DNA of 64,000 bases, from contig JBCBSP010000006.1 in assembly GCA_039819095.1 (NCBI GenBank), forward strand, positions 154,148-218,147, written 5' to 3'. Under the pieces are notes generated by a model. The model was not told the origin of the DNA, searched no databases, and saw only the letters and a list, made by a program, of their open reading frames with translations. Source of the DNA: JBCBSP01 sp039819095. GTDB lineage: Bacteria; Pseudomonadota; Alphaproteobacteria; Caulobacterales; Maricaulaceae. The translations under genes were made by a program, and so were the position numbers. Each line of letters opens with the position of its first letter. Positions within the stretch are counted from its first letter, which is position 1. Below, one piece after another: positions 19,102-28,262 of the stretch.

Positions 19102-19911
19102 TCAGCTCAGCAACGCGGCATTGGCCTGCAGGTGCGCCAGGCGCGTCGTGGTGAAGAGCGCGCAGCTGACTTGGGCGTTTTCCAGCGCGGCCTGTAATCC
19201 GGTCCCCGCAACAAGGCGTGCGTGGCCCTGCGCGTGTCCGTCTGCGCGAGCCCGAACGCCTTGCGCCAGCTTATAGAGATCGGCCGGACGCCTCGGGATA
19301 TGAAGACCGGGTGCGCCAGGACCGGCGGTCTCGATTGCGAAGACGTCCAGCCCGGCGGCGCGGGCCCGGGCGATCCGTTCGACTTCGGCTTGGCTCAAGA
19401 AAGGATGCACTGGGGCCATCATCGCTTTGAAACACTCCGCATCGAGCGCGTCATCAAGCTCCGAGCCGCGCCCGGCCGCACCCAGCATCGCGAACGCGCC
19501 GGCGCGGCGCAGCGCTTCCAGCCGGTCCAGCAGGGCCGGTGTAAGTTCCTCCCCCGCCGCGCTATGAAGAAACAGCGCATCCACGCCCTCCACGCCCAGC
19601 CGCGCGAGGCTGGCGAGAACGCTCTGCTCAATGGCGTCGGGCGAGAAATCGCGGGATCGGCGCACCAGGCCGGAGCTGAAAAGGCCCGCCTTGGTGCTGA
19701 TGAAGACCGCATCGCGCGACAGATCACGCAGCGCCAGGCCCAGCCGGGCCTCGGCCTCGCCTGCGCCATAGGCCGGTGCAGTGTCAAACACGCGTACGCC
19801 CTGCTCAAACGCATCATGAATCAGAACGATGGTATCGCGGCGACGAACCAGCGGCGTTCCGTGCGCGCCGGACACGCCGAATCCAAGCCGGCTGAAACCT
19901 TCAGCGCTCAC
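19102..19911 (-). CDS. Aldo/keto reductase family protein
   Basis: The 269-residue protein has an aldo/keto reductase TIM barrel. The N-terminal R-L-G-F-G-V-S-G and F-D-T-A-P-A-Y-G-A-G-E-A-E motifs supply the Asp and catalytic Tyr, and I-S-T-K-A-G supplies the catalytic Lys. Helices predicted after each strand fit the family. The NADPH-binding C-terminal part is shorter and less typical than in E. coli relatives, so substrate cannot be inferred. Its start overlaps the cmk stop by four bases (ATGA), implying co-translation with cytidylate kinase; no functional link is known. Confidence 0.85.
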   Translation of the reverse strand: MSAEGFSRLGFGVSGAHGTPLVRRRDTIVLIHDAFEQGVRVFDTAPAYGAGEAEARLGLALRDLSRDAVFISTKAGLFSSGLVRRSRDFSPDAIEQSVLASLARLGVEGVDALFLHSAAGEELTPALLDRLEALRRAGAFAMLGAAGRGSELDDALDAECFKAMMAPVHPFLSQAEVERIARARAAGLDVFAIETAGPGAPGLHIPRRPADLYKLAQGVRARADGHAQGHARLVAGTGLQAALENAQVSCALFTTTRLAHLQANAALLS

Positions 19912-20531
19912 CTGCGCCGGGCTTCGACGAGGCTGGCGGCCGCCTGGATCGCCTCATCGATGCTCATTTCGGAGGTGTCCACTTCGATCGCGTCATCAGC
20001 CGGCTTCATCGGCGAATCCGCGCGGGCTGCATCACGACCGTCGCGTTCGCGCAGCTGAGTCAGGACCTGGTCAAAGCTGACATCGTCGCCGCGGCTGATC
20101 AGTTCAGCATGACGGCGACCGGCGCGGGCGTCCTCGCTGGCGGTGACGTAGAGCTTCACATCGGCATGCGGGCAGATGACCGTGCCGATATCGCGCCCGT
20201 CCAGCACCGCCCCGCCCGGTTGATCGGCGAAGGCCAACTGCAGCGCACGCAGCGCAGCGCGCACGCGAGGCTGGGCGGCAATGACCGAAGCCGCCGCGCC
20301 GGCTTCGGCGGTGCGGATTGTCTGCTCGTCAATGTCGGCGGGATCGAGCGATCGGGCCGCCTGTTCGGCAATATCGGGATCGTTCGGGTCAGCGCCGGCC
20401 TCCATCAGCGCGACTGCAGTCGCGCGATACAGAGATCCGGTGTCCAGGTGCGGCAAACCAAAGCGCGCCGCCAGAGCTCTGGCGATCGTGCCCTTGCCCG
20501 AAGCGAGCGGTCCATCGACGGCGATGATCAT
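19908..20531 (-). CDS. cmk: Cytidylate kinase
   Basis: Phosphorylates CMP and dCMP with ATP. The 207-residue protein has the P-loop A-V-D-G-P-L-A-S-G-K-G-T at 4-15, D-T-G-S-L-Y-R-A near residue 31, and G-R-D-I-G-T-V-I near 125, all hallmarks of bacterial Cmk. It is 36 bases downstream of the yebC-family gene and overlaps the aldo/keto reductase start. rpsA, which often follows cmk, is absent here. Confidence 0.96.
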   Translation of the reverse strand: MIIAVDGPLASGKGTIARALAARFGLPHLDTGSLYRATAVALMEAGADPNDPDIAEQAARSLDPADIDEQTIRTAEAGAAASVIAAQPRVRAALRALQLAFADQPGGAVLDGRDIGTVICPHADVKLYVTASEDARAGRRHAELISRGDDVSFDQVLTQLRERDGRDAARADSPMKPADDAIEVDTSEMSIDEAIQAAASLVEARRR

Positions 20532-20567
20532 GGTCAGGCGGTCTCCAGACCGGTCGAAACCCAGCCG

Positions 20568-21335
20568 TTAAAGCTTGGCCATCTCCTCCTCGGAGACGTC
20601 GAAATTGGCGAACACGTTCTGCACGTCGTCAAGATCTTCAAGCGCTTCCATCAGCTTCAGCAGGGTGGCGGCCTTGTCGCCTTCCACCGAGATGAGGTTT
20701 TGCGGACGCCAGATAATATTGGCCGATTTGGCGTCGCCGAAGCGCGCCTGCATGGCGCTGCTCACCTCGGCCAGATCCTCGCGCGCGCAATAAACGACAT
20801 GCTCCGGCGCCGGCTCGCCGTCATCATCGGTGACGTCGTCCTGGATGACGTCTTCAGCGCCGGCCTCGATCGCGGCCTCCAGCATGGTCTCCTCATCGGC
20901 GACCGGCAGCGGGAAGCGGATCTCGCCGACCTGATCGAACATGAAGGAGACTGAGCCGGTCTCGCCCATATTGCCGCCATTCTTGGAAAAGGCGGTGCGC
21001 ACTTCGGCGGCGGAGCGGTTCTTGTTGTCGGTGGAGGACTCCACGATGATGCCGACCCCGGCCGGGCCGAAGCCCTCATAGCGGATTTCGAAATACTCCT
21101 CGACATCCCCTCCGGCGGCCTTGGTGATGGCGCGCTCGATATTGTCCTTGGGCATGGACTGGCCCTTGGCGTTGTTCACCGCCAGGCGCAGGCGCGGATT
21201 CATGTCCGCGTCCGGTCCTCCCATTTTCACCGCGACCATGATCTCCTTGGAGAGTCTGGAGAAAAGCTTGGCCCGCGCCTTGTCCTGGCGGCCCTTGCGA
21301 TGCTGGATATTGGCCCATTTTGAATGCCCGGCCAT
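20568..21335 (-). CDS. yebC: YebC/PmpR family protein (transcription/translation factor)
   Basis: The 255-residue protein begins with the diagnostic M-A-G-H-S-K-W-A-N-I-Q-H-R-K and continues through the three-domain TACO1/YebC fold. Acidic patches (E-D-V-I-Q-D-D-V-T-D-D-D) lie near residue 165. Family members act as DNA-binding regulators or as translation factors relieving ribosome stalling on proline stretches; the latter may be relevant given the Pro-rich TolA rod in this window, but that is inference. It is divergent from kdsB, with a 159-base shared upstream region. Confidence 0.95.
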   Translation of the reverse strand: MAGHSKWANIQHRKGRQDKARAKLFSRLSKEIMVAVKMGGPDADMNPRLRLAVNNAKGQSMPKDNIERAITKAAGGDVEEYFEIRYEGFGPAGVGIIVESSTDNKNRSAAEVRTAFSKNGGNMGETGSVSFMFDQVGEIRFPLPVADEETMLEAAIEAGAEDVIQDDVTDDDGEPAPEHVVYCAREDLAEVSSAMQARFGDAKSANIIWRPQNLISVEGDKAATLLKLMEALEDLDDVQNVFANFDVSEEEMAKL

Positions 21336-21494
21336 CGGGAAGCCTCCTGCTCACGCCTGTGCTGTCGCGCGCCGGCTCACGGCGCTGCGGAGCGCGGGTT
21401 CTAGCCGAATCCGCCATGCGCGCAAAGAGGCGCGCGCAAGGGTGGCGCCCGATGGCGCGCCGTGCGAGACAGGCATGGCTTTATCCCTCGCCTC

Positions 21495-22289
21495 ATGGAG
21501 CGTCCGGCCTTGCCCGCCATCGCCGTCATCCCCGCCCGTTTCGGATCCTCGCGACTTCCCGGCAAACCTCTGCACGAAATCGCGGGTCTTCCCATGGTTG
21601 AACGCGTGCGCCGTCTGGCGCAGGCGGCGCTGTCTGTCGATAGCGTTCTGGTGGCCACTGACGATCAACGCATTATGGACGCCGTCAGCGCTCATGGCGG
21701 CAAGGCCGTGATGACGTCGGAAACCTGCCGCAATGGCACTGAGCGCGTCTACGAGGCGGTCAAGGACTTCGCCGCCAAAGACGATGTCATCGTCAATCTA
21801 CAGGGCGATGCGCCGCTCACCCCGCCCTGGGTGATTGATGCGGCCGCTTCAGCCATGGCCCGCGATCCGGACCTGCAACTGGCCACGCCGGCGGTCGCAC
21901 TCGATGCGGCTGGCGAGGACGCTATGCGCGCAGCGAAAGCTTCCGGCGAGGTTGGCGGCACGACTGTGGTCTTCGACAAGGCGATGAACGCGCTCTACTT
22001 TTCCAAGGCGGTCATCCCCTTTCAGCGTCACCCCGAAGCCGGCACGCCGGTCTACAAGCATATCGGGCTCTACGCCTATCGCTTTGCGACCCTGAAAAAG
22101 CTTGTCGGCTGGGAGCCCAGCCCGCTGGAGCAGGCCGAAAGCCTGGAGCAATTGCGCGCGCTGGAAAACGGCGTGCCGATCCGGGTCGTGTTGACCGATT
22201 ATCGCGGCCGCACGCCCTGGTCCGTCGATAGCCGATCTGACGCCGATATGGTCGAACGCATCATTCAGCGCGAAGGCGAGATCGTTTAG
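21495..22289 (+). CDS. kdsB: 3-deoxy-manno-octulosonate cytidylyltransferase
   Basis: Activates Kdo to CMP-Kdo for the lipopolysaccharide inner core. The 264-residue protein has the nucleotidyltransferase motif V-I-P-A-R-F-G-S-S-R-L-P-G-K-P near residue 11, N-L-Q-G-D-A-P near 99, and K-H-I-G-L-Y-A-Y-R near 190, all typical of KdsB. The start at 21495 aligns with family N-termini; an 11-residue longer frame exists but is unlikely. It begins a plus-strand run of envelope-sugar genes and is only 4 bases from the next gene. Confidence 0.96.
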   Translation: MERPALPAIAVIPARFGSSRLPGKPLHEIAGLPMVERVRRLAQAALSVDSVLVATDDQRIMDAVSAHGGKAVMTSETCRNGTERVYEAVKDFAAKDDVIVNLQGDAPLTPPWVIDAAASAMARDPDLQLATPAVALDAAGEDAMRAAKASGEVGGTTVVFDKAMNALYFSKAVIPFQRHPEAGTPVYKHIGLYAYRFATLKKLVGWEPSPLEQAESLEQLRALENGVPIRVVLTDYRGRTPWSVDSRSDADMVERIIQREGEIV

Positions 22290-22293
22290 TCCC

Positions 22294-22932
22294 ATGCTTC
22301 TGATTCTGGCTCGCCACGGCAATACGTTCGGCCCCGAAGACACGCCCGTCTGGGTCGGGGCCAATGAAGATCTGCCTCTTGTGGAGAAGGGGCTGGAACA
22401 GTCCCGGCAGATTGGCCGCGCAATCCGCGGCGCGGGCGTCGGGCTGGATCGTGTCATCGCCGGACCCCTGAAACGCACACGGATCGGCGCAGAGCTGGCC
22501 GCTGAACAGTGTGGCTTCGTCGGGGAGGTGGAGATTGATGATCGGCTGCGCGAGATCGATTACGGGGTGTGGGGCGCCAAGTCCGATCTGGAAATCGAGG
22601 AAAGCTGGGGGCCCGGCGCGATCGAGGACTGGCGTGAGCGCTCCATCGCGCCGCGGGGCGCCGGCTGGACGCCCTCTCCGGAGACGCTGAAAGCCAACGC
22701 CGCAGCCGTGTTGGACGGTGTCGTGCGCGGGTCCGGCAAGAACGATGCGGTGCTGATCGTGACATCGAACGGCATCCTGCGGTATTTCCATGCGCTCATC
22801 GTCGGCGCCGAGGCTCCGGCGGACGAAGCGAAAGTGAAAACCGGCCGGATCGGCGCGGCGCGGATCGGTCCGGACGGCGTCACGCCGCTCTGCTGGAACG
22901 CGGAAGCTGAACCGGCAGCGCTTGAAGGGTAA
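22294..22932 (+). CDS. Histidine-phosphatase-superfamily protein lacking the second catalytic His
   Basis: The 212-residue protein has the phosphoglycerate-mutase-like fold. The phosphohistidine motif A-R-H-G-N-T is at residues 6-11 (His8), a substrate Arg pair near 60-63, and a Glu-bearing region near 85-90. The second catalytic His, normally in V-S-H-G near the C-terminus, is replaced by Asn in I-V-T-S-N-G-I-L-R (Asn159). Activity may therefore be altered, or this may be a distinct subfamily. It lies between kdsB and an O-antigen-ligase-like gene, suggesting a role with sugar phosphates of envelope glycans; the substrate is unknown. Confidence 0.82.
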   Translation: MLLILARHGNTFGPEDTPVWVGANEDLPLVEKGLEQSRQIGRAIRGAGVGLDRVIAGPLKRTRIGAELAAEQCGFVGEVEIDDRLREIDYGVWGAKSDLEIEESWGPGAIEDWRERSIAPRGAGWTPSPETLKANAAAVLDGVVRGSGKNDAVLIVTSNGILRYFHALIVGAEAPADEAKVKTGRIGAARIGPDGVTPLCWNAEAEPAALEG

Positions 22933-22939
22933 CGGGCGG

Positions 22940-24172
22940 GTGAAAACCGAGCGCCGTATTGTCTGGGTAATGCGCTGCGCCCTGCCCCTCGCCGCCCTGT
23001 TCACCATGGCGGGCGGGCTGGGGTTGTCGACCGCTGTCGCGCTGACCGGTCTTTTCGCCGCGCCCTTGCGGGCCGCCTTTCGAACGCTTTCACGCCCGGG
23101 GCCGGCTCTGTTGTTGAGCATCGCCGCCATCGGCTGGATCGCGGCCAGCTATGCTTGGTCGCCCTATGATCGACCGGACCAGGCGCTGAAGCTGGTGCTT
23201 CTGACCCCGCTCTTTGCGCTGGTTCCGCTCGCCGCGTCCGGCCTCGGCCCGCACGCTCGCGCTCATTTGCGAACCCTGACGGTGTTCTGCGTAACGGCCA
23301 CGCTGCTGTTCTTTCTGGCCGAGGTGATAAATGGCGCTGCGGTCTCCACAGCATTCAAGCTGCATGTCGAGGGCATGGACCCGGACCGTCCCGACCTCGC
23401 GGACTTTGTGATGCGCGTGCTTAGCCGCGGCGCGACGCCCGCCATCATGCTGACCGGCCCGGTCGCGCTCATGCTGTGGCGCGGCGATAGCACGGTGCTG
23501 CGCTGGTCGGCGGTCGCCATTCTGGTGCTCGCCGCCATCGCATCGGCCTCCTTCAGGGTGGAAGCCAATATTCTCGCTTTCGCCGGCGGTTTGGTCGCCG
23601 GTGCGGCCGCATTGTTCGCACCGCGCCGTGCTCTGCAGAGCCTGCTTGTAGGCCTGGCCGCGCTGATCCTGATGGCTCCGCTGATCATGGTCGCCCTGCT
23701 CAGCCTGATGAGCGAGCCCCTGCGCGCGCAAATCCCGCTCTCCTGGGAGTGGCGGCTGGAAATCTGGGCGCACGCCAGCACGCTGATCGCTGAACGCCCG
23801 CTCTTCGGGCACGGGCTCGACGTGGCGCGCACCATTGACGAAACCGCAATGCTGCGCGGCATGGAAATCGAGCTTATGTCGCTCCACGCCCACAACGCCG
23901 CGCTCCAGATCTGGCTGGACGCCGGCGCGGTGGGCGCGGCTCTGTGCGCCGGCGCGCTCGGCGCCATGGCCTGGGCGGTCGGGCGGCGTGCGCCGGACAC
24001 CGATGTCGCCGCCGGCGTCGCCTATGTGGTGACGGTCTGGGTCGTCAGCGTCATGCTCGGCTACGGCGTCTGGCAGGAATGGCATCATGGCGCGCTGGCG
24101 CTAGCGCTGGCGGTCGCCCTCTTGCTGGAAGGCGCTGGAGAAACGGCCCGAAACTTGCCCCGACGGGCCTGA
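22940..24172 (+). CDS. O-antigen ligase/polymerase family membrane protein
   Basis: The 410-residue, very hydrophobic protein has about ten to twelve predicted transmembrane helices. A large periplasmic loop carries G-H-G-L-D-V-A-R and then H-A-H-N-A-A-L-Q-I-W-L-D-A-G (about residues 318-331), the pattern shared by WaaL ligases and Wzy polymerases. It could attach O-antigen to lipid A core or polymerise repeat units; sequence alone does not separate these. The GTG start at 22940 has AAGGG upstream. A longer TTG-started frame would overlap the previous gene. It is followed by an initiating sugar transferase. Confidence 0.82.
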   Translation: MKTERRIVWVMRCALPLAALFTMAGGLGLSTAVALTGLFAAPLRAAFRTLSRPGPALLLSIAAIGWIAASYAWSPYDRPDQALKLVLLTPLFALVPLAASGLGPHARAHLRTLTVFCVTATLLFFLAEVINGAAVSTAFKLHVEGMDPDRPDLADFVMRVLSRGATPAIMLTGPVALMLWRGDSTVLRWSAVAILVLAAIASASFRVEANILAFAGGLVAGAAALFAPRRALQSLLVGLAALILMAPLIMVALLSLMSEPLRAQIPLSWEWRLEIWAHASTLIAERPLFGHGLDVARTIDETAMLRGMEIELMSLHAHNAALQIWLDAGAVGAALCAGALGAMAWAVGRRAPDTDVAAGVAYVVTVWVVSVMLGYGVWQEWHHGALALALAVALLLEGAGETARNLPRRA

Positions 24173-24212
24173 AAGAGCGCCCCAACCGGCGCGTTGATCA
24201 GGAAAACCGGTC

Positions 24213-24872
24213 ATGGTGGCTCAAGTCGGGGCAACCGAAGCAACACGAACGCGACACCCGAAGCTATTGCGTGTCGCGTTGAAACGCGCCTTTGACCTGA
24301 TCGCGTCAGGCGGCGCGCTTGTACTTCTTTCGCCTTTCCTGCTGGTGATCGGCCTGCTGATCCGCCTTGATGGCGGTCCGGCTCTGTTCGCCCAGCGACG
24401 CATCGGACGTGACGGCCGGGTGTTTCATTGCCTGAAATTCCGCACCATGGCGGAGGACGCTGAAGCCCGTCTGCAGACTCTGCTGGATGATGATCCGGCG
24501 CTGGCTGAGCGCTACCGCATCTACAAGAAGCTCGATGTCGACCCGCGCATCACCGAGATCGGCGCGTTTCTTCGCAAGACCAGCCTGGACGAATTGCCCC
24601 AGCTGCTCAACGTCATCACCGGTGAGATGAGCCTGATCGGCCCGCGTCCCATGATGGAAAACGAGCTGGACGATTACGGCCCGGCCTTCGCTGAGTATCG
24701 GGCCGTGCGTCCGGGAATTACCGGGCTGTGGCAGGTGTCGGGGCGTAATACGACCACCTTCGCCGAACGCGCCCGGCTGGATCAGCGCTATGTGCAGACC
24801 TGGTCGCTGCTTGGAGATCTGCGCATTCTTGCGCTGACCGTGCGCGAAGTGGTCGCCGGCTCCGGGCGTTGA
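24213..24872 (+). CDS. Initiating sugar-phosphate transferase (polyprenyl-phosphate glycosylphosphotransferase)
   Basis: The 219-residue protein is the short, catalytic-domain-only type of the WbaP/ExoY/PssY family. It moves a sugar 1-phosphate onto undecaprenyl phosphate to start O-antigen or exopolysaccharide synthesis. It has one N-terminal membrane helix (about residues 32-53), K-F-R-T-M near 76, T-S-L-D-E-L-P-Q-L-x-N-V near 128-139, L-I-G-P-R-P-M near 147, and R-P-G-I-T-G-L-W-Q-V-S-G-R near 170. An AGGAAAA site lies 8 bases before the ATG. The adjacent ligase/polymerase supports a lipid-linked glycan pathway. Confidence 0.93.
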   Translation: MVAQVGATEATRTRHPKLLRVALKRAFDLIASGGALVLLSPFLLVIGLLIRLDGGPALFAQRRIGRDGRVFHCLKFRTMAEDAEARLQTLLDDDPALAERYRIYKKLDVDPRITEIGAFLRKTSLDELPQLLNVITGEMSLIGPRPMMENELDDYGPAFAEYRAVRPGITGLWQVSGRNTTTFAERARLDQRYVQTWSLLGDLRILALTVREVVAGSGR

Positions 24873-24939
24873 TACGGTTTCAGCGAATGGTCACAATTTG
24901 CGCCTAAGGGCTAGGCTCAAACACCCTTGGGAGGCAATC

Positions 24940-25596
24940 GTGGACCTGTTTCTGGACACTGCAGAGCTTGATGAGATCACCGCGCGCACCGGCGCCGGGC
25001 TCGTTGATGGCGTGACAACCAACCCGTCGCTGATCGCCAAATCCGGTGCGGACGTGTTCGAACGCGTCGAGCAAATCTGCCAGGCGGTGGACGGCCCGGT
25101 CTCCGCTGAAGTCGTCGCGACCGATACCGACGCCATGCTGGCGGAGGGCCGCCGACTGCGTCAGATCGCCGACAATGTCGTTATCAAGCTTCCGCTCACG
25201 CCCGCCGGGCTGGCCGCCTGCCGCACGCTCCATGACGAGGGCGCCCCAACCAATGTCACGCTGTGCTTTTCGGTGAACCAGGCGCTGCTCGCGGCCAAGG
25301 CGGGCGCGACCTTCATTTCGCCCTTCATCGGCCGGGTGGAGGATATGGGCGGGGATGGCCAGGCGCTTCTGGCCGGCATTCGCGAGGTCTATGACCAGTT
25401 CGGCTTCGAAACGCAGATCCTCGCCGCTTCGCTGCGCTCTCCGGCCCATGTTGAAATGGCCGCCCTGACCGGCTGCGATTGCGCGACGGTGCCGCCGAAA
25501 GTCTTTGACGCGCTGGTCAAACACCCGCTCACCGACGCCGGGCTTGAGGCCTTCTTGAGCGATTGGCGCAAGACCGGGCGCGGCGGCCTGGTCTAA
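24940..25596 (+). CDS. Fructose-6-phosphate aldolase / small transaldolase
   Basis: The 218-residue protein belongs to the TalC/FSA family, the short transaldolase-like barrels. Motifs are F-L-D-T-A-x-L-D-E-I near the start, G-V-T-T-N-P-S-L near 27-34, and the Schiff-base Lys in N-V-V-I-K-L-P-L-T near 86. Activity may be transaldolase or dihydroxyacetone/F6P aldolase; the residues that decide are not certain from inspection. The GTG at 24940 with GGGAGG 6 bases upstream gives the family-standard N-terminus. With tkt and pgi elsewhere in the window it would complete sugar-phosphate interconversion. Confidence 0.92.
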   Translation: MDLFLDTAELDEITARTGAGLVDGVTTNPSLIAKSGADVFERVEQICQAVDGPVSAEVVATDTDAMLAEGRRLRQIADNVVIKLPLTPAGLAACRTLHDEGAPTNVTLCFSVNQALLAAKAGATFISPFIGRVEDMGGDGQALLAGIREVYDQFGFETQILAASLRSPAHVEMAALTGCDCATVPPKVFDALVKHPLTDAGLEAFLSDWRKTGRGGLV

Positions 25597-25675
25597 AGCC
25601 CAGACTTCAAGACCAGCTTGCCAAGGCGCTCGCAAAGCGGATGATCGCGCACCAATAGCCAGCAGGGCAGGACGC

Positions 25676-27028
25676 ATGAGCAAACGATATTTCGGTACGG
25701 ACGGCATTCGCGGCGCGACCAATACCGCGCCCATGACCGCTGAGATGGCGCTCAAGCTGGGCATGGCGGCCGCTCAATATTTCCGCTCCGACACCAGCCG
25801 GCGTCATCAGGTCGTAATCGGCAAGGACACCCGCCTGTCCGGCTACATGCTGGAAAGCGCGCTTGTGTCGGGCTTTACCAGCGCGGGCATGGACGTGATG
25901 CAGTTCGGCCCGCTGCCGACCCCGGCGGTGGCGACGCTGACGCGGTCGCTGCGGGCGGATATGGGCGTGATGATCACCGCCTCGCACAATCCGTATCATG
26001 ATAACGGCATCAAGCTGTTCGGCCCGGACGGGTTCAAGCTCGATGACGCCGCCGAGCTTGAGATTGAGGCGCTGATGGACGGCGCCGCCGAAGATGCGCT
26101 CGCCGATCCTGAAGACATCGGCCGGGCCCGCCGGATCGACGATTCCCAGGCGCGCTATGTGGAGATCGTCAAAGCGACCTTCCCGCGCCACCTGCGCTTA
26201 AGCGGTCTTCGCATTGTCGTCGATTGCGCCAACGGGGCCGCCTACAAGGTCGCCCCGGCGGCGCTGTGGGAGCTCGGCGCGGATGTGGTGCCGATCAATG
26301 TCGAACCGAACGGTTTCAACATCAATGAAGATTGCGGCGCCGTCGCGCCGGACGCGCTGGCGCGGGAAGTGGTGCGCTATCGGGCCGATATCGGGCTGGC
26401 GCTCGATGGCGACGCCGACCGCCTGATCGTCAGCGATGAAAAAGGCGAGATCATCGATGGCGACCAGCTGATCGGCCTGATCGCCGGCGCCTGGAAGGCG
26501 TCCGACAGGCTGGCGACCGACACGGTCGTGACCACGTTAATGTCCAATCTCGGACTGGAGCAGCATCTGCAGCGGATCGGTCTGAAGCTGGACCGCACGA
26601 AGGTGGGCGATCGCTATGTTGTCGAGCGAATGCGCTCAGGCGGCGCCAATCTGGGCGGCGAGCAGTCCGGCCATATCGTCATGAGCGATTTTGCGACCAC
26701 GGGCGACGGCATGATCGCCGCGCTGCAGGTGCTCGCCCATATCGTGGAAGCCGATAAGCCGGCCAGCGAGGTGCTCAACGTGTTCGAACGCGCTCCGCAG
26801 CTTCTGAAGAATGTGCGCTATGAGCGCGGCGCCAAGCCGCTGGAACTGGACGAGGTGAAAGCCGCAATCAGCGAGGCCGAGGCGAGCCTGAACGGCAAGG
26901 GCCGGCTTCTGGTGCGCAAATCAGGAACCGAACCTGTGATCCGTGTCATGGCCGAAGGCGACAAGAAGCTCATCCGCCGCGTCGTGGACGATATCTGCGG
27001 CGTGCTGGAACAATCATCGAGCGCCTGA
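25676..27028 (+). CDS. glmM: Phosphoglucosamine mutase
   Basis: Converts glucosamine 6-phosphate to glucosamine 1-phosphate for UDP-GlcNAc, and so for peptidoglycan and LPS. The 450-residue protein starts Y-F-G-T-D-G-I-R-G and carries the phosphoserine motif T-A-S-H-N-P (Ser103), the magnesium loop D-G-D-A-D-R near 243, and the phosphate-binding R-K-S-G-T-E-P near 420. The partner glmS lies at 38.3-40.1 kb. In many relatives glmM is beside ftsH-folP; here it has been separated from them. Confidence 0.97.
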   Translation: MSKRYFGTDGIRGATNTAPMTAEMALKLGMAAAQYFRSDTSRRHQVVIGKDTRLSGYMLESALVSGFTSAGMDVMQFGPLPTPAVATLTRSLRADMGVMITASHNPYHDNGIKLFGPDGFKLDDAAELEIEALMDGAAEDALADPEDIGRARRIDDSQARYVEIVKATFPRHLRLSGLRIVVDCANGAAYKVAPAALWELGADVVPINVEPNGFNINEDCGAVAPDALAREVVRYRADIGLALDGDADRLIVSDEKGEIIDGDQLIGLIAGAWKASDRLATDTVVTTLMSNLGLEQHLQRIGLKLDRTKVGDRYVVERMRSGGANLGGEQSGHIVMSDFATTGDGMIAALQVLAHIVEADKPASEVLNVFERAPQLLKNVRYERGAKPLELDEVKAAISEAEASLNGKGRLLVRKSGTEPVIRVMAEGDKKLIRRVVDDICGVLEQSSSA

Positions 27029-27043
27029 CCTGAGACTGAGCCC

Positions 27044-28171
27044 ATGCCGGATATCTCAGCGCTGCACTTCAGCTGGCGAACCGCGCTGCTTTTGTTGGCC
27101 GCCCTGCATCTTGTCATCGCCGCCGTCCTGCTCTGGCGGCGCGATCTAGAGCGATTATCGAACCGGCTTCTTGCTGTTCTGCTGATCGCGGTGGTGATGG
27201 CCTTCATTCCCCAGATCATTGGCTTCGCCGGCTTTTACAACGCCTTTCCCCAGCTCACCTTTGCGCCTTTCAACGTGACTCTGGCGTACGGGCCGCTTGT
27301 CTACGCCTATGCTGGCGCGCTCACGCTGGGCCGGCTGCCGCGGCCCGGGTTGTGGCTGTTCGCGCCGGCGGCGCTGCAGTTCGCCTACTACAGCGTCAAC
27401 TTCATACGTATGGACTGGGAGACGAAGTTCGCCTTCACCCGCACGTTTCACAATCCCTACATCGTACCGCTGGAGGCGGTGCTGGCGCTCGGGTTCGGCG
27501 TCGCGGGCGTCGCAGCGTCGGCGCGACTACAGCTGCTCTACAACGCATTTTTGAATCGGCGCACCTCTGCGAAAGCTCAGTTCGATGCTCGCTGGTTCTC
27601 CGCCTTCCTGCTCGCCATGGGCGCGGTGTTCGCGCTCGCGATCGGATTTGAACTCTGGGGGCTGATCGTAGGCGGGCTCAGCTATGTTCAGGGCTTCTGG
27701 TTCTATCTCGCCGTCGGCGTGATCTGTTATGCGCTGGCTCTGGCTGCGCTGATCACTGTGCGTCATCCTTTCCCCAAGATAACGCGCATGGATGCCGAAG
27801 GCGCTGCGGTTTCGGCTCCGGTCGGCCGCGACTGGGCTGCGGAGGCGCAGACCCTGCGTCAGAGGATACTGGAGGAAAGCTGGCACCTGGAGCCGCAACT
27901 GTCCCTGACCGAGCTGGCGCGTCGCATGGCGACGAATGAGAGCTATCTGTCGCGCGCGATCAATCAGGGCGCGGGCTGTAACTTCAATCAATTCATCAAC
28001 GCTATGCGGGTTGATGCGGCGAAGACCCTCCTGAGCGCCTCCGCCGATGACGTGCTCGCCATTGCATTCGATAGCGGATTTAACTCCAAGGCGACCTTCA
28101 ATCGGGTGTTCCGCGATATCGCCGGCGTCACGCCACGCGCGTGGCGGGCGCAAACGTCTCAAAACCCGTAA
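27044..28171 (+). CDS. AraC-family regulator with an N-terminal membrane domain
   Basis: The 375-residue protein has about seven hydrophobic helices in residues 10-250, a short linker, and a C-terminal AraC-type double helix-turn-helix (about 265-370). The HTH region includes L-S-L-T-E-L-A-R-R-M-A-T-N-E-S-Y-L-S-R and V-L-A-I-A-F-D-S-G-F-N-S-K-A-T-F-N-R-V-F. It would be a membrane-embedded one-component sensor-regulator. It lies 15 bases after glmM and 91 bases before an S41 peptidase gene, which is the likeliest target. The ligand is unknown. Confidence 0.9.
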   Translation: MPDISALHFSWRTALLLLAALHLVIAAVLLWRRDLERLSNRLLAVLLIAVVMAFIPQIIGFAGFYNAFPQLTFAPFNVTLAYGPLVYAYAGALTLGRLPRPGLWLFAPAALQFAYYSVNFIRMDWETKFAFTRTFHNPYIVPLEAVLALGFGVAGVAASARLQLLYNAFLNRRTSAKAQFDARWFSAFLLAMGAVFALAIGFELWGLIVGGLSYVQGFWFYLAVGVICYALALAALITVRHPFPKITRMDAEGAAVSAPVGRDWAAEAQTLRQRILEESWHLEPQLSLTELARRMATNESYLSRAINQGAGCNFNQFINAMRVDAAKTLLSASADDVLAIAFDSGFNSKATFNRVFRDIAGVTPRAWRAQTSQNP

Positions 28172-28262
28172 ATCATGGCCTGAACGGTCAATCGAGACGC
28201 ATTTGGCGTCCTCAGGTCCGATATCGGCCGGGCGACCAAACACCGATTGAAAGGACCGTCTG

